A DNA stretch of 64,000 nt from Sphingomonas alpina (GTDB lineage Bacteria > Pseudomonadota > Alphaproteobacteria > Sphingomonadales > Sphingomonadaceae): positions 2,852,001 to 2,916,000 of the forward strand of contig NZ_CP061038.1 in assembly GCF_014490665.1 (NCBI RefSeq), given 5' to 3'. The notes below the pieces were generated by a model. The model was given only the letters and a program-made list of their open reading frames with translations, had not been told where the DNA came from and searched no databases. The translations under genes and the position numbers were made by a program. Positions 9,562-21,970 of the stretch are shown piece after piece; positions within the stretch are counted from its first letter, which is position 1, and each line of letters starts with the position of its first letter.

Positions 9562-9670
9562 TTTTACTTATTCAGCTCGCGTTTACTGCTTGCGCTGAAC
9601 CTTCCAAAAGACGATAGGCCCAATTTGGTTGCGTCGTAATGCAGCTATAATATGGGTCGGAAGGACGACA

Positions 9671-10087
9671 ATGGATATCAATAACGATCTGCAGGAAACC
9701 CTGATCACGCTGACGGCGGATATTGTCGCAGCACATGTCAGCAACAACAGCGTTGCGGTTTCGGATCTGCCGGTCCTCATCGCCAATGTGCATGGCGCGC
9801 TCGCCGGGCTTGGCACGCCGGTCGCGGTTCCCGAAGTGAAGCAGGAGCCAGCAGTTTCAATCCGTTCGTCGATCAAGCCGGACTATATCGTCTGCCTCGA
9901 GGACGGTAAGAAGCTGAAGATGCTCAAGCGCCATCTGATGACGCATTATCAGATGACCCCGGAACAGTATCGCGCCAAGTGGAACCTCCCCGCCGACTAT
10001 CCGATGGTTGCCCCGAGCTATGCCGAACAGCGTCGCACGCTGGCCAAAAAAATCGGCCTCGGCACCAAGCGTCGCAAGACCAGGTAA
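9671..10087 (+). CDS. MucR/Ros family zinc-finger transcriptional regulator
   Basis: A 138-residue regulator of the alphaproteobacterial MucR/Ros family, AT-rich-DNA-binding proteins that act on exopolysaccharide and surface genes. The diagnostic core is [26 protein letters not shown] followed by [15 protein letters not shown]. Only one Cys of the classical Cys2His2 finger is present (VCLEDG, with Asp where the second Cys would be), as in MucR-type members with a degenerate finger. The ATG at 9671 follows GGAAGGAC and gives the normal N-terminus MDINNDLQ. It is monocistronic. Confidence 0.92.
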   Translation: MDINNDLQETLITLTADIVAAHVSNNSVAVSDLPVLIANVHGALAGLGTPVAVPEVKQEPAVSIRSSIKPDYIVCLEDGKKLKMLKRHLMTHYQMTPEQYRAKWNLPADYPMVAPSYAEQRRTLAKKIGLGTKRRKTR

Positions 10088-10184
10088 GCTGCCGGTTTCC
10101 CCGGTAGGAAGAAATTAAGGGCGGTTGGCTTGTTGCGAGTCGATCGCCCTTTATCAATAAGGTTGAAGCGCCTACATTGCCCAT

Positions 10185-10607
10185 ATGGCTCGCAAGATCG
10201 ATCTCGAAGCGCTGTGCAATGAAAAAGGCCTGCGCATAACCGAACAACGCCGCGTCATCGCACGCGTTCTGTCGGAGGCCGAAGACCATCCCGATGTGGA
10301 AAAAGTCTATGAGCGCGCCTCGCAGATCGACCCCGGCATTTCGATCGCCACGGTTTATCGCACCGTGCGCCTGTTCGAAGAGGCCGGCATTCTCGATCGC
10401 CATGATTTCGGCGATGGCCGTGCGCGCTACGAGCCGGCGCCCGAGGCGCATCACGATCATCTGATCGATGTCGAAAGCGGCAAGGTGATCGAGTTCGTCG
10501 ATCCCGAGCTCGAGCAGCTGCAAAAGGCGATCGCGGAACGGCTCGGCTTCCGGCTGGTCGATCATCGCATGGAACTCTACGGCGTCTCGCTCGACCGCAA
10601 GGTCTAG
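10185..10607 (+). CDS. Fur family transcriptional regulator
   Basis: A 140-residue metal-responsive repressor. The winged helix lies at about residues 10-75 (LRITEQRRVIARVL, IATVYRTVRLFEEAGIL), followed by the dimerisation domain with the metal-site cluster EAHHDHLIDVESG and FVDPELEQLQ. The usual C-terminal Cys pairs of zinc-structured Fur and Zur proteins are absent, so it resembles the Fur/Mur/Irr-like alphaproteobacterial branch. Effector metal cannot be assigned (iron or manganese most likely). The following acyltransferase gene begins four bases after the stop and is probably co-transcribed. Confidence 0.9.
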   Translation: MARKIDLEALCNEKGLRITEQRRVIARVLSEAEDHPDVEKVYERASQIDPGISIATVYRTVRLFEEAGILDRHDFGDGRARYEPAPEAHHDHLIDVESGKVIEFVDPELEQLQKAIAERLGFRLVDHRMELYGVSLDRKV

Positions 10608-10610
10608 GTT

Positions 10611-11498
10611 TTGGGCGGCCTCAGCCCCGCGGCACGTGCCGAAGCTGCGGCCGGCAATCCACCACCGATCGATGCGGCCGGTTATATCCGCATCACGCTG
10701 CGCGCGACCGGACTTGCCCTTGCGCTGCTGCTGACCGTTCCGCTTCACTATCTCTGGCGGCTGCTGCGCATCGGCTCACCCTGGCCGAAGATTTTCCTGG
10801 GTTGGGCCGCGCGTCTTGCAGGTGCCCGCGTCGAGCGCGTCGGCGTGCCGCTCAAGCGCGACGTCTTCTATATTTCCAATCATCTCAGCTGGATCGATAT
10901 TCTTGCCATCGCCGGGCAAAGTGGCACCGCCTTTGTCGCCAAACAGGAAATCCGCGCCGCGCCGGTGGTCGGCTGGCTGTCGACCCTCAACCGCACCGTG
11001 TTCGTCAAACGCGAGAACCGGCTCGGCGTGGCCGAACAGATCAATCAGCTGCGCGACGCGCTGACCGATAACTGGTCCGTCACTGTCTTCCCGGAAGGGA
11101 CGACCACCGATGGCCAGTCGCTTCTTCCCTTCAAGACGCCAATGCTGCGCGTCCTCGAGCCGCCTCCGCCCGCGGTCCTCGTTCAGCCCGTGCTGCTCGA
11201 TTATGGCGCGGTCGCCGAGGAGATCGGCTGGATCGGAGAGGAAAGCGGCGTGAACAACGCCAAGCGCATCCTGTCCCGCCCGGGCAGTTTCCGCATGAAG
11301 GTGCATTTCCTGGAGCCGTTTCATCCACGCGACTTCCCCGGCCGCAAGGCAATCGCGGCGGAGAGCCGCCTCCGGATCGAGGCGGCCTTGGTCGAGGTGC
11401 TGGGCAAACCGCTCCGGCCTTTCGCTTATGCCGTGGACGCGGTGAAATTTGTTCCGTCCGACGCGATAGTCGCGCCCGAAACCAATACGATAGACTAG
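10611..11498 (+). CDS. 1-acyl-sn-glycerol-3-phosphate acyltransferase (PlsC family)
   Basis: A 295-residue membrane-associated acyltransferase, probably making phosphatidic acid from lysophosphatidate. One hydrophobic segment lies at about residues 32-50. The catalytic HX4D motif is NHLSWID near residue 90 and the phosphate-binding motif is VFPEGTTTDG near 160. The start is a TTG three bases after the fur-family stop, with no obvious better start. An ornithine-lipid acyltransferase role is a possible alternative within the same fold. Confidence 0.88.
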   Translation: MGGLSPAARAEAAAGNPPPIDAAGYIRITLRATGLALALLLTVPLHYLWRLLRIGSPWPKIFLGWAARLAGARVERVGVPLKRDVFYISNHLSWIDILAIAGQSGTAFVAKQEIRAAPVVGWLSTLNRTVFVKRENRLGVAEQINQLRDALTDNWSVTVFPEGTTTDGQSLLPFKTPMLRVLEPPPPAVLVQPVLLDYGAVAEEIGWIGEESGVNNAKRILSRPGSFRMKVHFLEPFHPRDFPGRKAIAAESRLRIEAALVEVLGKPLRPFAYAVDAVKFVPSDAIVAPETNTID

Positions 11499-11564
11499 GG
11501 TCCAGACCCTAGAGTCGGACAAAGGGTTCTGCGCGAGCGAAATGCGGTCTATAGGCCCGCCATC

Positions 11565-12911
11565 ATGAAACCCGCTTCCAAGACCGCCCCCAGGACCTTT
11601 GCCGTCAAATCCTTTGGCTGCCAGATGAACGTCTATGACGGCGACCGCATGAGCGAACTCATGTCGGCGCAAGGACTGACTGCGACCGATCCCGACCAGG
11701 CCGATCTGATCGTCCTCAACACCTGCCACATTCGCGAGCGTGCGACCGAGAAGGTCTATTCGGACATTGGCCGGATCCGCAAACACGCCATGGCCAGGCA
11801 TGGCAAGAACCCGATGATCGCAATCGCTGGTTGCGTGGCGCAGGCCGAAGGCGAAGAAATTGTCCGCCGGGCGAAGGTCGATGTCGTGGTGGGACCGCAA
11901 GCCTATCACAACCTGCCCGAACTGATCGCCAAAGCCGCACGCGGCGAAAGCGCGCTCGACACCGGCATGCCGGTGGAGATGAAGTTCGGCCACCTGCCCG
12001 CACGCCGCCGCGTGCCGCCTTCGGCGTTCCTGACGGTGCAGGAAGGCTGCGACAAATTCTGCACCTATTGCGTCGTGCCTTATACGCGCGGCGCCGAAGT
12101 CAGCCGCCCCTGGGCGCATATCGTCGACGAAGCCAAGGCGCTGGTCGACGCCGGCGCCAAGGAAATCACTTTGCTCGGCCAGAACGTCAACGCCTGGGAA
12201 GGTGAGGATGGCAGCGGCGCCAGCGGTGGCCTGGACGGACTGATCCGCGCACTCGACCGGATCGAGGGACTGAAGCGGATCCGCTACACCACCAGTCACC
12301 CCAACGACATGCGCGAGGGCCTGATCCGCGCCCATGCCGAGGTCGAAAAGCTGATGCCCTTCCTGCATCTGCCGGTTCAGGCGGGTAGCGATCGCATCCT
12401 CAAGGCGATGAACCGCAGCCATACGCGAGATTCCTATCTGCGCCTGCTCGACCGCGTGCGTGCGGCGCGGCCGGATATCGCGCTGTCCGGCGATTTCATC
12501 GTCGGTTTCCCCGGCGAAACCGAAGCCGATTTCGCCGAGACGCTGAGCCTTGTCGATTCAGTCGCCTACGCCCAGGCCTTCAGCTTCAAATATAGTCCGC
12601 GCCCGGGCACGCCGGCGGCCGATATGGCCGGCCAGATCCCCGCTGAGGTGATGGACGAACGTCTGCAGCGCCTGCAGGCTGCACTCAACCGCGATCAGGA
12701 AGCATTCAACGCCGCGACCGTCGGGCGGACCTGCGCCCTGCTGCTCGAACGCAAGGGCAAGCTGCCCGGTCAGCTGATCGGCAAGAGCCCATGGCTGCAA
12801 TCGGTGCATCTGGTAAGCGACGCGGTGGTCGGCGACCTGGTCGAGGTGGAGATCGTGTCGGCCGGCGCGAACTCGGTCGCCGGCGTGGAGCGGGTGCCGG
12901 TCGCCGCCTAG
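11565..12911 (+). CDS. miaB: tRNA-2-methylthio-N6-dimethylallyladenosine synthase MiaB
   Basis: A 448-residue radical-SAM methylthiotransferase that converts i6A37 to ms2i6A37 in tRNA. The N-terminal UPF0004 domain has the three cluster ligands Cys19 (SFGCQMN), Cys54 (NTCHIRE) and Cys90 (AGCVAQ). The radical-SAM cluster Cys162, Cys166 and Cys169 sits in [20 protein letters not shown] domain closes the protein. Length and order are normal for MiaB. It heads the conserved miaB-phoH-ybeY-corC run. Confidence 0.96.
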   Translation: MKPASKTAPRTFAVKSFGCQMNVYDGDRMSELMSAQGLTATDPDQADLIVLNTCHIRERATEKVYSDIGRIRKHAMARHGKNPMIAIAGCVAQAEGEEIVRRAKVDVVVGPQAYHNLPELIAKAARGESALDTGMPVEMKFGHLPARRRVPPSAFLTVQEGCDKFCTYCVVPYTRGAEVSRPWAHIVDEAKALVDAGAKEITLLGQNVNAWEGEDGSGASGGLDGLIRALDRIEGLKRIRYTTSHPNDMREGLIRAHAEVEKLMPFLHLPVQAGSDRILKAMNRSHTRDSYLRLLDRVRAARPDIALSGDFIVGFPGETEADFAETLSLVDSVAYAQAFSFKYSPRPGTPAADMAGQIPAEVMDERLQRLQAALNRDQEAFNAATVGRTCALLLERKGKLPGQLIGKSPWLQSVHLVSDAVVGDLVEVEIVSAGANSVAGVERVPVAA

Positions 12912-13145
12912 GACCGACCGCCTGTTGCTCGTTTCGCACACACGGCGAATTGAAAGCGGGTGGCCAATATTCCCCCTGTCCTCGCGGCCCTGGCTCTGCC
13001 AAACTCGTTCACGGATGCAGCAGACTCGCCCCTTCGAGCTCCCCGGCGGAAACAACCGCCCCGGCCTCCCGTTCGACCCGCGATCCAGCCAGCTCCAGGA
13101 CGCACCCCCGCGTCCAATCTCCATCCTCCGACCTGAAGGAACCGC

Positions 13146-14144
13146 ATGAGCCGCAAGCCTGTCCCCGCCCAGTCCGGTGATCGCAGCCGCACAGAGGTCG
13201 TGTTCGACAAGCCGCAACTCATGGCTCAGCTTTTCGGGGAGTTCGACCAGAATTTGTTGCTGCTGGAGAGCCGGCTTGGCGTGTACATCACCGCGCGCGG
13301 CAATCGCGTCGGTCTTGAAGGCCGTGCCGAGGCAGTGGCCGAGGCGCGCGATGTCCTGCAGGGGCTCTATAATCGCATCGTGCGCGGCGAGCGGGTCGAC
13401 CCCGGCCTGATCGACGCGGTGATCGCCATGTCGGCCGAACCGACGCTGGCCGGGATCATCGCAGCCGATGCCGGCGGCGCGCCGCAGGTGATGATCCGCA
13501 CGCGCAAGAAGACGATCGTGCCCCGCACCATCGCGCAGCAGCATTATATGCGCGAGCTGCTCAACCACGACATCATCTTTGCGCTTGGGCCGGCAGGCAC
13601 GGGCAAGACCTATATCGCGGTCGCGCAGGCCGTCGCGCAGCTGATCACCGGCAGCGTGCAGCGGCTGATCCTGTCGCGTCCCGCGGTCGAGGCAGGCGAG
13701 AAGCTCGGTTTCCTGCCCGGCGACATGAAGGAGAAGGTCGATCCCTATCTCCGCCCGCTGTACGACGCGCTCAACGATTGCCTGCCCGCCGAGCAGGTCG
13801 AGCGGCGCATCGCGTCCGGCGAAATCGAAATCGCGCCAATCGCCTTCATGCGCGGCCGCACGCTCGCCGACGCCTTCATCATTCTCGACGAGGCGCAGAA
13901 CACCACGCCGGCGCAGATGAAGATGTTCCTCACCCGCTTCGGCGAGAATAGCCGCATGGTGGTGTGCGGCGATCCCAAGCAGACCGATCTGCCCGGCGGG
14001 ATGAACGCATCGGGGCTCAACGACGCGGTCGGCCGGCTCGAGGGCGTCGAAGGCCTGTCGATCTGCCGCTTCGGCGCGGGCGATGTCGTGCGCCATCCGA
14101 TCGTCGGGCGCATCGTCGAAGCCTATGAGGGCGTCGATGCTTGA
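13146..14144 (+). CDS. PhoH family protein (PhoH-like ATPase)
   Basis: A 332-residue cytoplasmic P-loop ATPase of the PhoH/YbeZ family. An N-terminal KH-like region precedes Walker A GPAGTGKT at residues 148-155 and Walker B FIILDEAQN near 240, with GDPKQTDLP downstream. In other bacteria it works with the endoribonuclease YbeY in ribosome maturation and RNA decay. The ybeY gene overlaps its 3' end by eight bases. The 234-bp gap before it, after miaB, shows no gene or clear signal. Confidence 0.95.
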   Translation: MSRKPVPAQSGDRSRTEVVFDKPQLMAQLFGEFDQNLLLLESRLGVYITARGNRVGLEGRAEAVAEARDVLQGLYNRIVRGERVDPGLIDAVIAMSAEPTLAGIIAADAGGAPQVMIRTRKKTIVPRTIAQQHYMRELLNHDIIFALGPAGTGKTYIAVAQAVAQLITGSVQRLILSRPAVEAGEKLGFLPGDMKEKVDPYLRPLYDALNDCLPAEQVERRIASGEIEIAPIAFMRGRTLADAFIILDEAQNTTPAQMKMFLTRFGENSRMVVCGDPKQTDLPGGMNASGLNDAVGRLEGVEGLSICRFGAGDVVRHPIVGRIVEAYEGVDA

Positions 14145-14649
14145 GACCGCGCTCTCGCAGGAGGGGCCCTGGCCGGACTCTACCGACTGGGAGGCGCTCG
14201 CCCAGCGCGCGGCGACTGCCGCGATCGAGCGAACGACGCATGGCGACCTGCTGACGTCGTCCGCGCTGATCGAGATTTCAGTTCGCCTGACCACCGACGA
14301 TGCGGTCCGCACGCTCAACGCGCAATATCGCGACAAGGACAAGCCGACCAATGTGCTGAGCTTTCCGATGGTACAGGCGGATCTGCTCGATACGATCAGC
14401 CAGAATTCGGACGATGGAGAAGTGCTGCTTGGCGATATCGTGCTCGCTTATGGCGTGTGCGCGGCAGAAGCGGCCGAGAAAGGCATTTCGACCGAGAATC
14501 ACGCCACGCACCTGATCGTGCATGGCACACTGCATTTGTTGGGCTATGATCATATCGAGGATCATGAGGCCGACGCGATGGAGAGTATCGAGATCGATAC
14601 GCTTGCAGCGCTCGGCTTGCCCGATCCTTATCTGATACGCGAGGACTGA
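14137..14649 (+). CDS. ybeY: rRNA maturation RNase YbeY
   Basis: A 170-residue zinc-dependent endoribonuclease needed for 16S rRNA 3'-end maturation and 70S quality control. The family zinc motif HGTLHLLGYDH lies at residues 129-139 (ligands His129, His133 and His139), and RDKDKPTNVLSFP is the conserved upstream block. The ATG at 14137 overlaps the phoH stop, which gives the usual N-terminus. The next gene starts nine bases after its stop. Confidence 0.95.
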   Translation: MLETALSQEGPWPDSTDWEALAQRAATAAIERTTHGDLLTSSALIEISVRLTTDDAVRTLNAQYRDKDKPTNVLSFPMVQADLLDTISQNSDDGEVLLGDIVLAYGVCAAEAAEKGISTENHATHLIVHGTLHLLGYDHIEDHEADAMESIEIDTLAALGLPDPYLIRED

Positions 14650-14658
14650 ACGACCACC

Positions 14659-15576
<918 letters not shown>

Positions 15577-15701
15577 TGCCGGGCGCCGCGGCCGCCGCTG
15601 TGATCGCCCTGCCCGATCACTGACTTCGCGATTTAATGTTTCTCCGATCACTGGCGCTCGGCTACCCCCAGTGCGGGATGACGATAAACCTGAAGACTTA
15701 G

Positions 15702-17939
<2,238 letters not shown>

Positions 17940-17986
17940 AGGTTATACCGAAGTCCTAAGAGGTTCCCCGAGCATTGCGCTCGGCC

Positions 17987-18020
17987 GGCCGCCGGCGCCC
18001 CCCTCGCCGGCGGCCTTTTT
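17987..18020 (+). terminator. Intrinsic terminator of katG
   Basis: Perfect 11-bp stem GGCCGCCGGCG / CGCCGGCGGCC with a 7-nt loop (CCCCCCT), followed directly by TTTTT. It lies 48 bp after the katG stop. The rest of the gap to 18219 shows nothing I recognise. Confidence 0.9.
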
Positions 18021-18219
18021 GTGTCTACCGGTTTCGGCCGTGCGAGCTGGAGTACCGCGCATTCAGAGCCAGATGATTTATACCAAGGCCCGTTGATCAG
18101 AACGTATTTCCGAATGGCTTCCGGGAGAAGCAGCTAGAGGAGATCAGGGTCGATGCAATCTGGTATTTACCGTATCTTCGAGCGATACGGTCGATGGCAT
18201 ATCAACGCCCCCGCCCTCG

Positions 18220-18984
18220 TTACGCCTTAGGCATCGCGCTCTGCGTATCGTCGAACGCGAGATTGACAAGCGCACGCATTGCGGCGTCTGCCGCATCACC
18301 ATTACCAGCGGTTATCGCGTCATACACCTTCGCGTGATCTGGGATAGGATTGCGCGGCAGGGCGCGGGCGCGCTGTTTGTACTGCGTCGTCCAGCTGACC
18401 GCCGCGCCGATGCTCGCACTGAGGCTCATCAGCACATCGTTGCGCGTGGCGCGCAGTATCGCATCGTGGAAATCACGGTCGGCAGCGCGGCCGGCATCGG
18501 TCGCCAGCGTATGGCGGCGCATAGCGGCTAGCGCATCCTTCATCGCTTTCAGGTCGCCGCGATCGCGCCGTTCGGCGGCGAAGCGCGCCGCGGCAGGCTC
18601 GACCACCGCGCGCAATTCGAACAGGTCGCGCACGAACTCCGTGTCGGGCTCACCGGCAAAGGCCCAGGCAAGCACATCGGGATCGAGCAGATGCCAGCGA
18701 CTGCGCGGCAATATGCGCGTGCCCGCCTTGGGGCGACTTTCCACCAGGCCTTTGGCAGCGAGCACTTGGATCGCCTCGCGGTAAGCCCCGCGCGAGACGT
18801 CCAGTATTTCGGAGAAATCGACCTCGCTCGACAGGATATCACCCGGCGCATAAACGCCAGAAACGATCGCAGTGCCGATCTTGTGAGCAATCGCCCCATG
18901 CAAGCGTCGCCCGGTACCGCGTGGCGGGCGCTTTTTCGTCGTCTCAGTCGCTTTGTCGCTGCGAGGCGTATCGGCTTTGTCCAT
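18220..18984 (-). CDS. FadR/GntR family transcriptional regulator (FCD domain)
   Basis: A 254-residue GntR-type regulator. The N-terminal winged helix is clear (AIAHKIGTAIVSGVYAPGDIL, then VSRGAYREAIQVLAAKGLVE) and the C-terminal all-helical FCD ligand-binding domain contains the metal or ligand residues in DRDFHDAILRA. I chose the ATG at 18984 because GGAGG lies seven bases upstream on the minus strand; an upstream in-frame ATG forms part of that site. It is divergent from the arabinan-degradation operon and is its likely local regulator, with a sugar acid or aldose as a plausible effector. FCD regulators often control hexuronate or pentose catabolism. This is inferred from position. Confidence 0.88.
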   Translation of the reverse strand: MDKADTPRSDKATETTKKRPPRGTGRRLHGAIAHKIGTAIVSGVYAPGDILSSEVDFSEILDVSRGAYREAIQVLAAKGLVESRPKAGTRILPRSRWHLLDPDVLAWAFAGEPDTEFVRDLFELRAVVEPAAARFAAERRDRGDLKAMKDALAAMRRHTLATDAGRAADRDFHDAILRATRNDVLMSLSASIGAAVSWTTQYKQRARALPRNPIPDHAKVYDAITAGNGDAADAAMRALVNLAFDDTQSAMPKA

Positions 18985-19082
18985 CTCGTCCTCCATGCCA
19001 GCCGTTACCGGCATTTCCTAGTGGAACGAGCGATTGCCTTTCCAACAAGCGCACATTAAGTCGGAGTAATAAGGAGATGTCC

Positions 19083-19226
19083 ATGCCTGTTGATCCCGCA
19101 ATTCCTCCTGAAATCCGGGTAAAGCTGCCGTCGATCGACGCACAGACAGGTAGAATCACTGCTTCGTCAATCGAGATGCACTCGGCAGCACCGATCCCAA
19201 CGGAGCATAGCGAGTACGGAGAATAG
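19083..19226 (+). CDS. Hypothetical small protein (47 aa), possibly a gene remnant
   Basis: A short frame, MPVDPAIPPEIRV ... PTEHSEYGE, preceded by AAGGAG with six-base spacing, so it has a genuine-looking translation start. No family recognised. After its stop, another frame runs from about 19215 to a stop at 19376-19378 and reads like a protein C-terminus (LVQIVADAFPRAQREIVEP). That stop overlaps the start of the arabinofuranosidase gene as TGATG. Together these suggest either a tiny gene or the two ends of a decayed gene that once led the operon. Confidence 0.35.
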   Translation: MPVDPAIPPEIRVKLPSIDAQTGRITASSIEMHSAAPIPTEHSEYGE

Positions 19227-19377
19227 CCCGACCATTACGCACGCTCAGCGACTTTGATCCGCGCCGGCAGCAGCGACCTGGGTGCCGGCTCGTTCAAATC
19301 GTCGCCGACGCCTTTCCGCGCGCGCAGCGGGAAATCGTCGAGCCATTCAACGAACAAGAAAAAGGGGAGACAAGGTG

Positions 19378-20952
19378 ATGACGAAAATGTGGCGGACGAT
19401 CGCGGCAACATTGTTGCTGTCGACGGCTACGATCAGCGTCGCGCAAACCTCGCCGGTAGCCGGGACGGCGCCGGCTGCGACGTCTGACGTGACGGCAACG
19501 CTCCACGCCGATGCCTCAGGTCCGGTCTATGATCGCCGCATCTTCACTCAGTTTGCCGAGCATCTCGGCAACGGCATCTATGGCGGACTTTGGGTTGGCA
19601 AGAACTCAAGGATCCCCAACACGCGCGGCTTCCGCAACGATGTCGTCGCCGCGTTGAAGCAACTCGGCGTGCCCGTCGTGCGCTGGCCCGGGGGGTGCTT
19701 TGCCGACGAATATCACTGGCGGGAAGGGATCGGCGCCAAACGCCCGGTCAAGATCAACACCACCTGGGGCGGCGTCACCGAGCCGAACGAAGTGGGCACG
19801 CATGAATTCATGGACCTGACCGAGCAACTCGGCGCCGAACCCTATATCGCCGGCAATGTCGGTAATGGCACCGTTCGCGAGATGGCCGAATGGGTCGAAT
19901 ATATGACCTCCCCCGCTGGCAGCCTGGCCGACGAACGCGCGAAAAATGGTCACAAGACGCCTTGGAAAGTACCGTATTTCGGCGTCGGCAACGAGCTATG
20001 GGGTTGCGGCGGCAATATGCGCGCGGAATTCGCCGCCGATGAGACCCGCCGATACGCCACGTTCCTGAAAGTGCCGGCGGGGACCAGGATCCTCAAGATC
20101 GCTTCTGGCGCCAATGTCGATGATTACAAATGGACCGAGACGATGATCCGGGACGCCGGCGATCAGGTCGATGCCCTGTCGCTGCATTATTACACCATTC
20201 CGGGCAGTTGGCCCCCGCGGCAGTCGGCGACGCAATTCGATGAAGCCGGCTGGGCCGAGACCTTGTCCGAAGCGCTGCGCATGGATGACCTGATCACCAG
20301 GCACGCCGCGATCATGGACAAATACGACCCCAAGAAGCGCGTCTTCCTGGCGGTCGACGAATGGGGCACATGGTTCAAGGGCGACCCCGGCACCAACCCC
20401 GGCTTTCTGCGCCAGCAGAACACGCTTCGCGACGCACTGGTGGCGGCGATCCACCTCAACATCTTCGCCAAACATGCCGATCGCGTGAAGATGAGCGCGA
20501 TCGCGCAGATGGTGAACGTGCTGCAGGCGATGGTCCTGACCGACGGCGCGAAGATGGTGAAGACGCCGACCTATCATGTGTTCATGATGTACAAGCCGTA
20601 CATGGACGCCACCGTCCTGCCGATCGAGCTCAAATCGCCATGGTACAACAAGGACAAGTGGGCGATGCCCGCGGTCAGTGCCTCGGCGGTGCGCGACAAG
20701 GCGGGCAAGGTACATGTCGGCCTGGCGAATCTCGATCCCAACCGCCCGATGACCGTCAGCGTGCAGATCGACGGGATTGCGGGCAGCGCGGTATCGGGCC
20801 AACTGCTCACCGCGCCGGCGATGAATACGCTCAACAGTTTCGAGGCACCGGACGGTGTCGTCCCGGTCGCATTCGATGGCGCGCGGATCATCGGCAAGAC
20901 CCTTAGCCTCACGCTGCCGGCCAAGTCGGTCGTGATGCTCGACCTGCAATGA
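19378..20952 (+). CDS. GH51 alpha-L-arabinofuranosidase (exported)
   Basis: A 524-residue glycoside hydrolase that releases terminal alpha-L-arabinofuranosyl units from arabinan or arabinoxylan. A signal peptide is present (MWRTIAATLLLSTATISVAQ). The clan GH-A acid/base is Glu206 in GVGNELWG and the nucleophile is Glu328 in VDEWGTW. The RWPGGCFADEYHW block and the C-terminal beta-sandwich (LANLDPNRPMTVSVQI) are typical of GH51. The ATG at 19378 follows GGGGAG by eight bases. It is the first clear gene of a four-gene glycosidase operon; its stop overlaps the next start (ATGA). Confidence 0.94.
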   Translation: MTKMWRTIAATLLLSTATISVAQTSPVAGTAPAATSDVTATLHADASGPVYDRRIFTQFAEHLGNGIYGGLWVGKNSRIPNTRGFRNDVVAALKQLGVPVVRWPGGCFADEYHWREGIGAKRPVKINTTWGGVTEPNEVGTHEFMDLTEQLGAEPYIAGNVGNGTVREMAEWVEYMTSPAGSLADERAKNGHKTPWKVPYFGVGNELWGCGGNMRAEFAADETRRYATFLKVPAGTRILKIASGANVDDYKWTETMIRDAGDQVDALSLHYYTIPGSWPPRQSATQFDEAGWAETLSEALRMDDLITRHAAIMDKYDPKKRVFLAVDEWGTWFKGDPGTNPGFLRQQNTLRDALVAAIHLNIFAKHADRVKMSAIAQMVNVLQAMVLTDGAKMVKTPTYHVFMMYKPYMDATVLPIELKSPWYNKDKWAMPAVSASAVRDKAGKVHVGLANLDPNRPMTVSVQIDGIAGSAVSGQLLTAPAMNTLNSFEAPDGVVPVAFDGARIIGKTLSLTLPAKSVVMLDLQ

Positions 20953-21966
20953 GCCACGTGAGCCGAATCTTGCGTCTTGCCGCCATCCTCGCGCTCGCCT
21001 GCTCAGGCGGCGCGGCGAGCGCGCAGCCAGCCGGGCAATTGCTCAACGATCGTCTGACCGGTGACCTCGTGCCCACGCACGATCCGGTGATCGCACGCGA
21101 AGGCGACACCTATTACGTGTTCGGCACCGGTCTGTCGTCGCGCACCTCGACGGACCTGGTGCACTGGACCCTTGGAAAAGCGCTGCTCGACAACCAATTG
21201 CCTGACTGGGCGACTGCGGCCGTGCCTGGCGCAAAGGGCATGTGGGCGCCCGATATTTCGTTCGTGAACGGCCGCTGGCGGCTCTATTACGCCGCCTCTA
21301 CCTTCGGATCGAACCGCTCGGCGATCGGCCTGTTCACCAGCCCGACACTGAACCCTGCTGCGCCGAACTATGCCTGGCGCGACGAAGGGTTGGTGTTGAT
21401 GTCGACCAAGGCAGATGATTTCAACGCGATCGACCCCAATTTCGTCGTCGATCGGCAAGGCCGCCATTGGCTCGCATTGGGCAGCTTCTGGACCGGACTG
21501 AAATTGTTCGCGCTCGACCCGAAAACCGGCAAGCCAGCCGATCCCGCGGCCAGGCCCCATTCGATCGCCCGGCGCCCCGCTCCGGTCGGCGCGCCGGCTC
21601 CGGTCGAGGCGCCGTTCATCCTCGATCGTGGCGGTTATTACTGGCTGTTCGCGTCATACGACTATTGCTGCAAGGGCGTGAACAGCACCTATTATACCGT
21701 TGTTGGCCGCGCCAAAAATCACTGGCCCGTATCTTGGCAAGGACGGCAGTTCGATGATGCAGGGTGGCGGCACGCTTTTCCTGCGTGCGGATCTGCCGGA
21801 GAAGCAACGCTTCCGCGGTCCCGGCCATCCCGGCTTCCTGCATGACAAGGATGGCGCGGACTATGTCGCTTACCACGCATACGACCGAGACAACGAAGGT
21901 GTCCCGACCCTTCGCATCGCCCGCGTTAAATGGGCGGCGGACGGCTGGCCCGTAGCGGAGTATTGA
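20949..21966 (+). pseudogene. GH43 arabinan endo-1,5-alpha-L-arabinosidase, frameshifted
   Basis: A GH43 five-bladed beta-propeller hydrolase with a signal peptide. The catalytic triad is visible: Asp45 (THDPVI), Asp162 (NAIDPNF) and Glu220 (VEAPFIL). The block FASYDYCCKGVNSTYYTVVGRAK is characteristic of endo-arabinanases (AbnA type). After RAK the frame turns to unrelated sequence and stops at 21845. The next frame carries the expected family ending (ITGPYLGKDG, GGGTLFLRA, GPGHPGFLHDKDGADYVAYHAYD) to a stop at 21966. Dropping one A from the A5 run at 21714-21718 restores a continuous, full-length protein. It is either a truncated enzyme in this strain or a homopolymer sequence error; the intact catalytic residues and operon fit favour the latter. 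Confidence 0.88.
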
Positions 21967-21970
21967 CCCG

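Noticed and set aside
10776..12422. 548-codon minus-strand frame
   Set aside because: Antisense to the PlsC-like acyltransferase and miaB genes; high-GC shadow without motifs.
12558..14351. 597-codon minus-strand frame
   Set aside because: Antisense to miaB, phoH and ybeY, all of which have clear motifs.
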